Counted from the first letter of the stretch, positions 52,900 to 60,565 are shown. The stretch: 64,000 bases of DNA from Phenylobacterium sp. (GCF_030693405.1 NZ_JAUYAW010000037.1:36435-100434); one strand, 5' to 3'. The notes: generated by a model not told the origin, from the sequence alone. Translations and numbers: made by a program.

Positions 52900-54528
52900 T
52901 CACCCGCCCGGATGCAGCCCCGGCGCTTCCTGCCCCGTGCGGGTGACATATTCGGTATAGCCGCCGCCGTACTGATGGACGCCGTCGGGCGTCAGCTCCA
53001 GCACGCGGTTCGACAGGGCCGCCAGGAAATGTCGGTCATGCGAGACGAAGAGCATGGCGCCCTCAAAATCCGCCAGGGCCGCCACCAGCATCTCCTTGGT
53101 CGCCATGTCGAGATGGTTGGTGGGCTCGTCGAGCACCAGCAGGTTCGGCGGATCAAATAGCATCTTGGCCATGACCAGACGTGCCTTCTCGCCGCCGGAC
53201 AGGACGCGGCAGGGCTTTTCCACATCGTCGCCGGAGAAGCCGAAGCAGCCGGCCAAGGTGCGCAGCGCGCCCTGCCCCGCCTGCGGGAATGAGCTGTCGA
53301 GGGACTCGAAGATGGTCTCCTCGCCGTCCAGCAGGTCCATCGAATGCTGGGCGAAGTAGCCCATCTTGACACTGGCCCCGATGTTGACCGCGCCCTGGTC
53401 AGGCGTGATGGCGCCGGCCACAAGTTTCAACAGCGTCGACTTGCCGGCGCCATTGGCGCCCAGCACGCACCAGCGTTCCTTGCGGCGCACCAGGAAGTCG
53501 AGGCTCTCATAGATCGTCTGGGTCCCATAGACCTTATGGACATTGCGCAGGCTGATCACGTCCTCACCCGACCGCGGCGGGCTCTTGAACTCGAACTGAA
53601 CCGACTGGCGACGGCGCGGCGCCTCGACCCGCTCGATCTTGTCCAGCTTCTTGACCCGGCTCTGGACCTGGGCGGCGTGGCTGGCGCGCGCCTTGAACTT
53701 CTCGATGAACTTGATTTCCTTGGCCAGCATGGCCTGCTGGCGCTCGTACTGCGCCTGGCGCTGCTGCTCGCCCAGCGCGCGCTGCTGATCGTAGAAGTCG
53801 AGATCGCCCGAATAGGTGATGAGCGAGCCGCCGTCGATCTCCACCACCTTGCCGATGATGCGGTTCATGAAGGCGCGGTCGTGCGAGGTCATCAGCAGCG
53901 CGCCGTCATAGGCCTTGAGGAAGGCCTCCAGCCAGATCAGGCTTTCCAGATCGAGGTGGTTGCTGGGTTCGTCCAGGAGCATGGCGTCGGGCCGCATGAG
54001 CAGGATGCGGGCCAGGGCCACGCGCATCTTCCAGCCGCCCGATAACAGGCCGACATCGCCGTCCATGCGATCCTGGCTGAAGCTCAGGCCCGCCAGCACC
54101 TCGCGCGCCCGGGCTTCCAGGGCGTAGCCGTCCAGTTCCTGGAAGCGCTCCAGCACCTCGCCATAGCGCTCCATGTTGGCGTCGAGCCGGTCGGCCTGGT
54201 CCGGATCGACCATGGCGGCCTCGAGGCTCGCCATTTCGGCGGCCAGGGCGCTGACCGGGCCGACGCCATCCATCACCGCAGCGACCGCGCTCTGGCCCGC
54301 CATCTCGCCGACGTCCTGGCTGAAATAGCCGATCGTCATGCCGGGATCGATCACGACCGCGCCGTCGTCCGGCTGCTCCTGACCGGTGATCATGCGAAAC
54401 AGCGTCGTCTTGCCGGCGCCGTTGGGGCCGACAAGCCCGACCTTCTCCCCCTTCTGGACGCCCATCGAGGCTTCGATGAACAGGATCTGGTGGCCGTTCT
54501 GCTTAGAGATATTGTCGAGGCGGATCAT
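52900..54528 (-). CDS. ABC-F family ATPase (YbiT/EttA type)
   Basis: A 542-aa soluble protein with two ABC cassettes and no membrane segment. Cassette 1 has Walker A GPNGAGKTT (about 35-43), signature LLSGGWKMRVALA and Walker B MLLDEPSNHLD. Cassette 2 has GANGAGKST, VLSGGEKARLVMA and LVLDEPTNHLD. A charged linker between them (about 245-320, rich in Gln, Arg and Lys) is the P-site tRNA interaction motif region. ABC-F proteins bind the ribosomal E site and influence translation. The gene is convergent with the phosphoketolase-like gene, 16 nt away. Confidence 0.92.
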   Translation of the reverse strand: MIRLDNISKQNGHQILFIEASMGVQKGEKVGLVGPNGAGKTTLFRMITGQEQPDDGAVVIDPGMTIGYFSQDVGEMAGQSAVAAVMDGVGPVSALAAEMASLEAAMVDPDQADRLDANMERYGEVLERFQELDGYALEARAREVLAGLSFSQDRMDGDVGLLSGGWKMRVALARILLMRPDAMLLDEPSNHLDLESLIWLEAFLKAYDGALLMTSHDRAFMNRIIGKVVEIDGGSLITYSGDLDFYDQQRALGEQQRQAQYERQQAMLAKEIKFIEKFKARASHAAQVQSRVKKLDKIERVEAPRRRQSVQFEFKSPPRSGEDVISLRNVHKVYGTQTIYESLDFLVRRKERWCVLGANGAGKSTLLKLVAGAITPDQGAVNIGASVKMGYFAQHSMDLLDGEETIFESLDSSFPQAGQGALRTLAGCFGFSGDDVEKPCRVLSGGEKARLVMAKMLFDPPNLLVLDEPTNHLDMATKEMLVAALADFEGAMLFVSHDRHFLAALSNRVLELTPDGVHQYGGGYTEYVTRTGQEAPGLHPGG

Positions 54529-54644
54529 GGGTCGGCTGCTAGCGCGGGAACACGCCGAACGCCACCCTCAGCCTGCGAGCAGATCGCCCGGAAGCTGCAG
54601 TTCAGCCCGCCGGGCTGGCCCGCCCGCCGAAGATCGTGACGGCT

Positions 54645-55409
54645 TCAGGACCTTACCACCGCCCGATAGAGATGCGTCTCATTGGCCAGCGGAAGCGCGC
54701 CCAGGGGACCGAGCGCCGTCTCCACCTCAGCAAGCAGGCGCTCCCGGCGGGCCGCTTCAATCATGCTGTAGTCTGAGCGCGTCCGGAGCTGGCGAACGAA
54801 GGCGGCCGGGGTCACCTGCTCGGTCCAGGTGAAGGCCCGGTGCGTGACGGGTCCGAACAGGCCGGAGGCGTCAAAGAGCTCGCGAACAGGGCCACCCGGC
54901 AAGTACCAGGCCTGGGGCGGCGGTCGCCAGAGGTCCGGTGCGATATCCTGATAGATCGGCTCCAGTCGCTGCAGGATGTCCGCAGGCGGCGACATGGGCA
55001 CATGACCGAAGACGGCCAGAACGCCGCCGCCCCGCAAAGCTCGGGCGGCGCGGGGAAAGCTGAGCTTCGGGTCGATCCAGTGCCACGCCTGGGCCGAGGC
55101 CACGAGGCCGAAGGCGCCGGGTTCGGCCTCGAAGGTTTCAAACGGGGAGACGTGGAAGCTCACCTCTCCTGTCAGGTTCGCTTTCGCCAGGGCGACGAGC
55201 TCATCGCCCGGATCGACGGCGACGACCTGCCAACCCCGGTCGAGGAAGCCTTGGGTGGCTTGGCCGCTGCCACACCCGACTTCAAGAACCCGCGCGCCAA
55301 CCCCGCCGACGACGCTCGCCAGATCGTCGTACAGCGCCTTCGGATAGGTCGGCCGCACCGCATCGTACTCCGCGGCCACCGCGTTGAACGTATCTCGCTG
55401 ATCAGGCAC
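54645..55409 (-). CDS. Class I SAM-dependent methyltransferase
   Basis: A 254-aa methyltransferase. Motif I is RVLEVGCGSGQATQGFL (about 45-61), the acidic SAM-ribose contact is VVAVDPGDELV (about 67-77), and FGLVASAQAWHWIDP is motif IV. The opening DTFNAVAAEYDAVRPTYP is typical of small-molecule methyltransferases related to trans-aconitate and UbiE-like enzymes. The start is GTG at 55409, with GGGGAG 5 nt upstream; a longer open frame lacks a better start. The acceptor is unknown. Confidence 0.85.
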   Translation of the reverse strand: MPDQRDTFNAVAAEYDAVRPTYPKALYDDLASVVGGVGARVLEVGCGSGQATQGFLDRGWQVVAVDPGDELVALAKANLTGEVSFHVSPFETFEAEPGAFGLVASAQAWHWIDPKLSFPRAARALRGGGVLAVFGHVPMSPPADILQRLEPIYQDIAPDLWRPPPQAWYLPGGPVRELFDASGLFGPVTHRAFTWTEQVTPAAFVRQLRTRSDYSMIEAARRERLLAEVETALGPLGALPLANETHLYRAVVRS

Positions 55410-55627
55410 GGCGGCTCCCCGGCGGCGGTCCTCTTGGAGCGACGCTACACGAGAGAGGGCAAGCCGCCACCTGCCGGCTGCGGCGAGAACCGCAGGGAGT
55501 GGAAAGCGTGGCCAGCGGCCGCTAGCCTGAACCGCCCTCGCTGACGGGAGGATGCGCAGGGAGACCTCGGGTGAATGAGACCTACGAACTGGTCTGGCGC
55601 TCGCGCCGGAGGGATGATTCACCGCGG

Positions 55628-55649
55628 GGCGTCTCAGCCAGGAGACGCC
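55628..55649 (+). promoter_or_regulatory. Hairpin that would sequester the dioxygenase ribosome binding site
   Basis: GGCGTCTC (55628-55635), loop AGCCAG, GAGACGCC (55642-55649) form a perfect 8-bp stem. The AGGAG ribosome site (55640-55644) lies in the loop and 3' arm, and the ATG follows one base after the stem. This is a plausible translational control element. Confidence 0.5.
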
Positions 55650-55650
55650 A

Positions 55651-56529
55651 ATGCAACACCCCCTCACCACAGATCAGCAGGATGAATTCGCGCGCAAAGG
55701 CGTGCTGTCCCTGCCTGGGTTCTTCCCCATGGCTGACATCTCGATCATGCGCGATCGCCTCCGGGAGGATCTTGAGGCGAGATACCGGCCAAGGCGCCAG
55801 CACCCCGGCAGCTGGCCGACGGCGTCGCCCTCGCAGTTTCAGAAGCTGAGGCGCTCTGGCGCCTTCGCTGCCCTGGCGTCGCCCAAGCTGTTCGCCCTTG
55901 CCGACGCCCTGATCGGCCCTGGCCTGTGGGCGGCGCCAGAGCATTGGGGAGCGCCTCTGGTCACCTTCCCAAGTCTGACGCCGGTTCTCCCGCGACCGCC
56001 CTGGCATCTGGATATTGGCGGCCAAGAGCTGCTCAGTCCCTTGTCCACCTTGAGGATCTTCACCTTCCTTGAGCCCGTTGGCGCACACGGCGGCGGCACG
56101 CTGTACGTGGCTGGCTCACATCATCACGCTTTGGCGTGCGAGCGCTTCCATGGGACGCCGGTGCGCTCGGCCCAGGTGCGCGACTGGCTCAAGCAGGATC
56201 CGTGGTTCGCCCGCCTGCTCGCCACGCCCACTGGGAGCCTGAGGTCTTTGATCGGCGCCGAGGCCCAAGTTGGCGCTCACACGGTGACCCTGGGGGAGAT
56301 GACCGGCCAGCCGGGCGACCTCATCATTATGCACCCCGCGCTTCTTCATGCGCCAAACCACAACGCGTGCGATCGACCCCGAATGATGCTGACCGACTCC
56401 ATTCGCCGGCGAAACACTCCGCTGGTGGGCCCGGCAGGACTGGAAATGTCGGTCAATTATACCGCTAAATTAATGCGTTATGATCACTTGATCTCGGCCC
56501 TACCCGCGCGCCTACCAGCAATCCCCTGA
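55651..56529 (+). CDS. Phytanoyl-CoA dioxygenase (PhyH) family protein with possibly replaced C terminus
   Basis: A 292-aa Fe(II)/2-oxoglutarate oxygenase-like protein. The HxD iron ligands are in PWHLDIGGQ (about 112-120), the distal His in IMHPALLHAPNHN (about 230-242), and the 2-oxoglutarate-binding Arg in DRPRMMLTDS. These support an active oxygenase; the substrate is unknown. The last 29 residues, after LVGPAGL, are encoded by visibly more AT-rich DNA (for example AATTATACCGCTAAATTAA). That change coincides with one copy of a 22-bp direct repeat whose other copy lies near 60.4 kb. The tail may have been supplied by an integrated element. Confidence 0.82.
   Translation: MQHPLTTDQQDEFARKGVLSLPGFFPMADISIMRDRLREDLEARYRPRRQHPGSWPTASPSQFQKLRRSGAFAALASPKLFALADALIGPGLWAAPEHWGAPLVTFPSLTPVLPRPPWHLDIGGQELLSPLSTLRIFTFLEPVGAHGGGTLYVAGSHHHALACERFHGTPVRSAQVRDWLKQDPWFARLLATPTGSLRSLIGAEAQVGAHTVTLGEMTGQPGDLIIMHPALLHAPNHNACDRPRMMLTDSIRRRNTPLVGPAGLEMSVNYTAKLMRYDHLISALPARLPAIP
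56420..56441. repeat. Left copy of 22-bp direct repeat (possible attL)
   Basis: The 22 bases starting CGCTGGTGGGCC and ending GGCAGGACT are identical to 60398-60419. This copy lies inside the dioxygenase gene and encodes PLVGPAGL. It contains the palindrome GGGCCC. Confidence 0.7.
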
Positions 56530-56617
56530 CAGCTAGAGTTTAGCCGCCTTTGCCTTCGTTGGTTGATTAAGCGGACCTGGCGCGGGCGTCCGTCAATTCA
56601 GCACAAGTCATCCCCGA

Positions 56618-56664
56618 TTATGCTACAATCCACATAAGTGCATCTTATGTTGATTTTAGCATAA
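56618..56664. promoter_or_regulatory. Nested-palindrome operator upstream of hipBA
   Basis: Two perfect inverted repeats share one centre: outer TTATGCTA (56618-56625) with TAGCATAA (56657-56664), inner ACATAAG (56632-56638) with CTTATGT (56644-56650). Spacers are equal at 6 nt on each side and 5 nt in the centre. This 47-bp symmetric array would suit cooperative binding of HipB dimers. Confidence 0.65.
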
Positions 56665-56699
56665 ACTAGGAGTATCCCAGAAAACATATAAGCGCTGCA

Positions 56700-56717
56700 T
56701 ATGCCGCTTACGGCATA
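56700..56717. promoter_or_regulatory. Second operator adjacent to the hipB start
   Basis: TATGCCG-CTTA-CGGCATA is a perfect 7-bp-arm palindrome ending 14 nt before the hipB ATG. It shares the TATGC/GCATA core with the outer arms of the larger operator at 56618-56664, consistent with the same binding protein. Confidence 0.6.
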
Positions 56718-56731
56718 ACCGGAAAGCCACC

Positions 56732-56986
56732 ATGCCCCTCACGATCGCTCGTTCATCCGGCCAGATTGGTCGCCTGATCCAACGGTTCCGCCTGGAGCAG
56801 GGCTTGACCCAGACGCAGCTCGCCCAACTGGCCGGCCAACGTCAGGAAATGATCTCAAAGATCGAAACTGGCCAAGGCGGCGTGAAGCTCTCCACTCTGT
56901 TCGACGTGCTGGCCGCCTTGGGGCTTGAAATGACCCTTGAGCCGCGCAGCCAGAGCTCGACGGCCGACATCGAGGACATCTTCTGA
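56732..56986 (+). CDS. hipB: HipB-type antitoxin, Xre-family DNA-binding protein
   Basis: An 84-aa protein with an Xre helix-turn-helix (about 10-65: IGRLIQRFRLEQGLTQTQLAQLAGQ then MISKIETGQGGVKLSTLFDVLAALGL). A short tail ends ADIEDIF, comparable to the HipB tail that contacts HipA. It should bind the palindromes upstream, repress the operon and neutralise HipA. Its stop overlaps the hipA start by 1 nt (TGATG), typical of toxin-antitoxin pairs. Confidence 0.93.
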   Translation: MPLTIARSSGQIGRLIQRFRLEQGLTQTQLAQLAGQRQEMISKIETGQGGVKLSTLFDVLAALGLEMTLEPRSQSSTADIEDIF

Positions 56987-58314
56987 TGCCCCGTCGTCGC
57001 GCCCACGCCCCCCTGAAGGTGCTGATCAACAACCGTCTCTGCGGTCGATTGGAAAAACAGGCCAGCGGCGCGATAAGCTTCCGGTACGACCCCGGTTGGT
57101 TGGCCTGGGCGCCGGCCTTTCCGGTCTCCCTCTCCCTGCCTCTGCAGAACGCCCCGTGGCGCGGCGAGGCCGTCGTCGCCGTGTTCGACAACCTCCTGCC
57201 AGACAACCCCTATGTTCGCCGACAAGTCGCCGAGCGCACGGGCGCTGGGGCCGCTGACGCCTACAGCCTGCTCGCTCAGATCGGACGCGATTGCGTGGGT
57301 GCGATGCAGTTCCTTCCCGAAGAGGATGGGGCGGACGCATTACAGCCCATCGAGGGCGCACCGATCAGCGACGCGGAGATCGAGGCGCTGCTGGCCAACC
57401 TTGCCCGGGCGCCCCTGGGCATAGACCCTGAGCAGGAGTTCCGGATATCGGTCGCCGGCGCCCAGGAGAAGACAGCGCTTCTTCGTCACCAAGGCCAGTG
57501 GATGCGGCCGATCGGAACGACGCCGACCACGCATATTCTCAAGCCTCAGCTCGGAGAGATTCCGACCTCGTCAGGGGTGATCGATCTCAGCGACAGCGTC
57601 GAGAACGAGCACTATTGCCTGACCCTGCTGGAGAGTTTCGGTCTGCCCGTCGCCCGGACCGAGATCGCCACCTTTGGCGCGCGACGTGTGCTGGTGGTGG
57701 AACGCTTTGATCGCCGCCCTCGGGGGGGCGACCACATCCTGCGTCTGCCGCAGGAAGACTTCTGCCAGGCGCTGTCGGTTCCATCCAGCCGCAAGTACCA
57801 ACGCGACGGGGGCCCAAGTGTTGTCGACATCCTGACCAAGCTTCAGGAGAGCGACGATCCCCTGGCCGCCCAGGCCAAGGTGTTCAAGAGCCAGATCATC
57901 TTCTGGCTCATGGGCGCCACCGATGGGCATGCAAAGAACTTCAGCATCTTCCTGCGTCCGGGCGGTCGCTTCGAGCTCACCCCGTTCTACGATGTCCTCA
58001 GCGCCCAGCCGGCGTTCGACGCCAAGCGCATCCCACACAGGGGCTTCACCCTGGCCATGTCGCTGGGCGCTTACCCCCACTACAAGATTCTGGATATTCA
58101 CGGCCAACACTTCGTCGAGACCGCCAAGGCCGCAGGCCTGGGACCGGCTGTCATCCGGCAGGCCCTCGAGGATGTGCTGACGGCCGCGCCGGACGCAGCG
58201 GCCCAGGCGCTACAGAAAATGCCACCTGGTTTTCCTGAGCCGCTCCATGACTCCATCGCCGCAGCGATTCAGGTCCGCCTGCCCCGCCTGGAGTCCGCAT
58301 GGGAGGCGATCTAG
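56986..58314 (+). CDS. hipA: HipA-type serine/threonine kinase toxin
   Basis: A 442-aa HipA, the same length class as the E. coli protein. The N-terminal subdomain is at 10-110. Next comes ISVAGAQEKTALL (S155 corresponds to the autophosphorylated serine region), then the catalytic loop GATDGHAKNFSIFL with D313 and the metal-binding FYDVLS with D336. E. coli HipA has these Asp residues at 309 and 332, so the kinase appears intact. HipA kinases phosphorylate glutamyl- or other aminoacyl-tRNA synthetases and arrest translation, giving persistence. The actual target here is unknown. Confidence 0.94.
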   Translation: MPRRRAHAPLKVLINNRLCGRLEKQASGAISFRYDPGWLAWAPAFPVSLSLPLQNAPWRGEAVVAVFDNLLPDNPYVRRQVAERTGAGAADAYSLLAQIGRDCVGAMQFLPEEDGADALQPIEGAPISDAEIEALLANLARAPLGIDPEQEFRISVAGAQEKTALLRHQGQWMRPIGTTPTTHILKPQLGEIPTSSGVIDLSDSVENEHYCLTLLESFGLPVARTEIATFGARRVLVVERFDRRPRGGDHILRLPQEDFCQALSVPSSRKYQRDGGPSVVDILTKLQESDDPLAAQAKVFKSQIIFWLMGATDGHAKNFSIFLRPGGRFELTPFYDVLSAQPAFDAKRIPHRGFTLAMSLGAYPHYKILDIHGQHFVETAKAAGLGPAVIRQALEDVLTAAPDAAAQALQKMPPGFPEPLHDSIAAAIQVRLPRLESAWEAI

Positions 58315-58496
58315 CCCCGGCTCGCCGTCATGAACCAACTTCGGCGAAACCGCCAAACCGTGCGGAAAACTAGCGCACGAGGCATTGCGCCCTCGAGGCA
58401 GAGTCGATTTGTCCAACCCCGGACTGCTCCGCTTCCGATGGGCGTCCCCGCGCGCCGATTGAAGTGCTCGCCCCCCTCCGTTCTCAGATGGCGAAG

Positions 58497-58754
58497 CTAA
58501 CTGAACAAGAACGCCTGTGGTCTCGCCAGGGCGACCGGCAGGCGGCGCTTCTTCCCTAGGCCTGCGGATGTCCGCCAGAGACAGACTTCGTGCACAATGG
58601 CGTCGGCTTGGGCGGCGGCGTAACCAGCGCGTCGGAGTTCATCTCGAGCGCGGGACACATCGAAGTCCTCCTCTCTGCTGCGCTTGACGATCACCGCGAA
58701 GGCGTAGGCCTCCCACGGGGGATAGCCCGCTGACCGTGAGCCGTCAGCAGACAC
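58497..58754 (-). CDS. Small hypothetical protein inside the conflict island
   Basis: An 85-aa reading frame from a GTG at 58754, with codon third positions strongly G/C as in real genes here. The protein (WEAYAFAVIVKRSREEDFD, then RARDELRRAGYAAAQADAIVHE) is predicted helical and soluble. The ribosome site is weak (AAGAG). It diverges from the toxin gene. No family is recognised, and it could be the remnant of a longer gene. The flanking bases 58315-58496 and 58755-58877 show no gene. Confidence 0.45.
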   Translation of the reverse strand: MSADGSRSAGYPPWEAYAFAVIVKRSREEDFDVSRARDELRRAGYAAAQADAIVHEVCLWRTSAGLGKKRRLPVALARPQAFLFS

Positions 58755-58877
58755 TTTTGTTCTCTTTTTGTTCTTGCCCTAGGTCTCCACTCGATGTAGA
58801 CTTACTAGAGTTGGGTCCTGGCACGCAGCGAGGGGCGGGCCGCCAACAGTTCTTGAACAATCCTGGAGAAATGGGCC

Positions 58878-59837
58878 ATGGCTGGGTTCCAGTCGGCGCA
58901 CGGCGACGTGCCTGCCGAAGGCATGGCAGAGTGGATGACGCGGCGGCGCCACGATGTTGAACCGCGAGGGTGGCCAGCAGGGCATTCAGGCCAGGTTGAA
59001 TGGGAATCCGAAAGGGTCGCAGGTGGGCCTCCCTCTGCGCCTAGACGCGGAGATTTCGGAAACCTGGGCGCGCTAACGGAGCAACGAGGCCTTGGCGCAG
59101 AGCGCAGTTACCTCGTGTCTGACAGCTCGACGTTCAGCGCCAAGCACGGCCCCCCCTCACGGAGTGGAGCATCTGCGCAGGCCCACGCCCGGCCCGCAAC
59201 CTATCGGCAAATCTCAACCCCGCGGCCAACAGTCTCCGCGGGAGCGACGGCGCCAAGGTCATCCCAGAACGATGAAATAGAGAAGCTCCGACGCGAGCAG
59301 GCAGCCTTCAAGGAATACGTGCGGGAACAGTCGAGCCGAACTTGGTGGATGGCGATCCCTGCGCTGGCGCCAATGATTGTTCCGCTTATCGCGGAGGGGG
59401 CAGTCCTCCTGACTGGCCGACTAGCCGCGTCTCAGCTTGGTCGCACACCGTTCAATCTGCTCGGTCGCGAAGCAGGTGTCGTCCGGGCGCCCCTTACAGA
59501 AGTCGAAAAGAATGCTCTTCGAGCGGCCGCGAGAAGGCGCGTGGCCCAGGCCAACGGCCAACCTGCAAGCGCACTTGCTGGTGAGGTACATCATCGCGTC
59601 GCCCTTCGGTTTGCACATCTCTTCCCGAATGCGGACCCAAACCGCCTCGCTAACCTGGTTTCCCTGGTGCGAGAGGCACATGTCGTCGCCAGCCGGGTTG
59701 AGGCTGAGTTTGTGCGCACGCTGGCAGGGCGAGCGCCGACTCAGGCGGAGGTGATGGCGCACGCCATGAGACTGGATAAGATCATCGAGCCATATGTCTT
59801 GAGAGCCGGGGTTGCTCGGCCGCCTCCGGCCCCTTGA
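58878..59837 (+). CDS. Probable polymorphic nuclease toxin with C-terminal HH motif domain
   Basis: A 319-aa protein. Residues 1-130 are Pro/Arg/Ser/Gly-rich and look disordered. A short coiled segment follows (NDEIEKLRREQAAFKEYVREQ, about 130-150), then a hydrophobic stretch (WWMAIPALAPMIVPLIAEG). The C-terminal domain (about 230-310) carries GEVHHRVALRFAHLFPN, then DPNRLANLVSLVREAHVVASR. The pattern HHR...H...N..NL...H resembles His-Asn metal-nuclease domains of bacterial toxins. The next gene encodes a SUKH-type immunity protein, the classic partner of such nucleases. No signal peptide or known secretion domain is seen, so the delivery route is unknown. GGAG precedes the ATG. Confidence 0.6.
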   Translation: MAGFQSAHGDVPAEGMAEWMTRRRHDVEPRGWPAGHSGQVEWESERVAGGPPSAPRRGDFGNLGALTEQRGLGAERSYLVSDSSTFSAKHGPPSRSGASAQAHARPATYRQISTPRPTVSAGATAPRSSQNDEIEKLRREQAAFKEYVREQSSRTWWMAIPALAPMIVPLIAEGAVLLTGRLAASQLGRTPFNLLGREAGVVRAPLTEVEKNALRAAARRRVAQANGQPASALAGEVHHRVALRFAHLFPNADPNRLANLVSLVREAHVVASRVEAEFVRTLAGRAPTQAEVMAHAMRLDKIIEPYVLRAGVARPPPAP

Positions 59838-59851
59838 GGATGGAGCTGATC

Positions 59852-60376
59852 ATGGACATCACGATTTCGGAAGCCTGTCGTTTGTTGGAGGCGCGAGGCG
59901 TGCTTCGTCGCCAGCCCGGGGATTCGTCGGATGGCATGGTCCAACAGGTCCGCGAGCTCCTTGGTGGCCAGATGCCGGCGGACCTGGAAGCGCTCTACCG
60001 CGAAAGGGTGAAAAGCGTCGGCGACTTTGCAGCCATTCTGCCGAGGTGGAACGCGCGGCCGGAGTGGCGGCAGGAGGGTGCGCTCAGATCGCTGTTGCAT
60101 GCCCAGGCTGTGCCAATCTTCTCCGACGGTAACGGAAGCCTCTACGGGTTGGATTTATCTTCAGAAAGTCAAAGGCCAGCGGTCTACTTCTTTGACCACG
60201 AAGACCTCTTTGAAAGACCGCGCTGGGCGGCAGGATCATCAATCGGACGCTTCCTGCTGCTGCTCGCCCAGCACGATCAGGCCATCAGCGAGAACCGTTC
60301 CGCCGGTTGGGAGCTGTCCATCGATCCAGACCTCGACAAATGCCCCAGAGCCCCGCCGATCTGGCTCGCGGGTTGA
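59852..60376 (+). CDS. SUKH (SMI1/KNR4) family immunity protein
   Basis: A 174-aa protein with the SUKH pattern: an N-terminal helix pair, MPADLEALYRERVKSVGDF (about 43-61), the core strand VPIFSDGNGSLYGLDLS, then AVYFFDHEDLFERPRWAAGSSIGRFLLLLA. SUKH proteins bind and block nuclease and other toxins of contact-dependent systems. GGAG lies 6 nt before the ATG at 59852; an in-frame ATG at 59840 is possible but less well placed. The gene begins 14 nt after the toxin stop codon, so they form one operon. Confidence 0.78.
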   Translation: MDITISEACRLLEARGVLRRQPGDSSDGMVQQVRELLGGQMPADLEALYRERVKSVGDFAAILPRWNARPEWRQEGALRSLLHAQAVPIFSDGNGSLYGLDLSSESQRPAVYFFDHEDLFERPRWAAGSSIGRFLLLLAQHDQAISENRSAGWELSIDPDLDKCPRAPPIWLAG

Positions 60377-60384
60377 CCCGCAAT

Positions 60385-60443
60385 CCTGCAGATCAGGCGC
60401 TGGTGGGCCCGGCAGGACTCGACTTGCAGGCTATTTTTTCTTT
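60385..60443 (+). terminator. Probable intrinsic terminator of the toxin-immunity operon
   Basis: CCTGCA (60385-60390) pairs with TGCAGG (60425-60430) around an imperfect inner palindrome centred on GGGCCC (60405-60410), and a T-rich run (CTATTTTTTCTTT) follows. It lies just after the immunity gene stop. The right 22-bp repeat is embedded in this structure. Confidence 0.5.
60398..60419. repeat. Right copy of 22-bp direct repeat (possible attR)
   Basis: Identical over 22 bases to 56420-56441. In the frame that encodes LVGPAGL in the dioxygenase, this copy continues as LDLQAIFSL and a stop, a possible remnant of another 3' end. On the minus strand the segment reads like a tRNA T-loop, T-stem and acceptor ending in CCA. 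Confidence 0.7.
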
Positions 60444-60565
60444 GTGAACAGCCACTAAGGCTCGACCATCGTCATTGATACCCAAGGCGATACCAACCAC
60501 AAAAAACGCCCGCTGCCGCGCCGGTCGATTTGGAAGCGTAGTCCCGCTCGCAACGGCTTGCGCCA

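Larger units (their letters stand above)
56420..60419. mobile_element. Putative 4-kb integrated conflict island bounded by direct repeats
   Basis: Perfect 22-bp direct repeats at both ends enclose hipB, hipA, a small unknown gene, a probable nuclease toxin and its SUKH immunity gene. Composition at the left end and in the hipBA promoter is clearly more AT-rich than the surrounding genome. The layout resembles a site-specific integration product, but no integrase, transposase or phage gene is present. It would have to be a remnant or an element mobilised in trans. Confidence 0.5.

Noticed and set aside
60398..60470. Possible tRNA gene on the minus strand ending in CCA at 60400.
   Set aside because: Only the T-arm/acceptor 3' end resembles a tRNA; no D-arm, anticodon arm or 5' acceptor strand follows, and the T-loop is missing a base.
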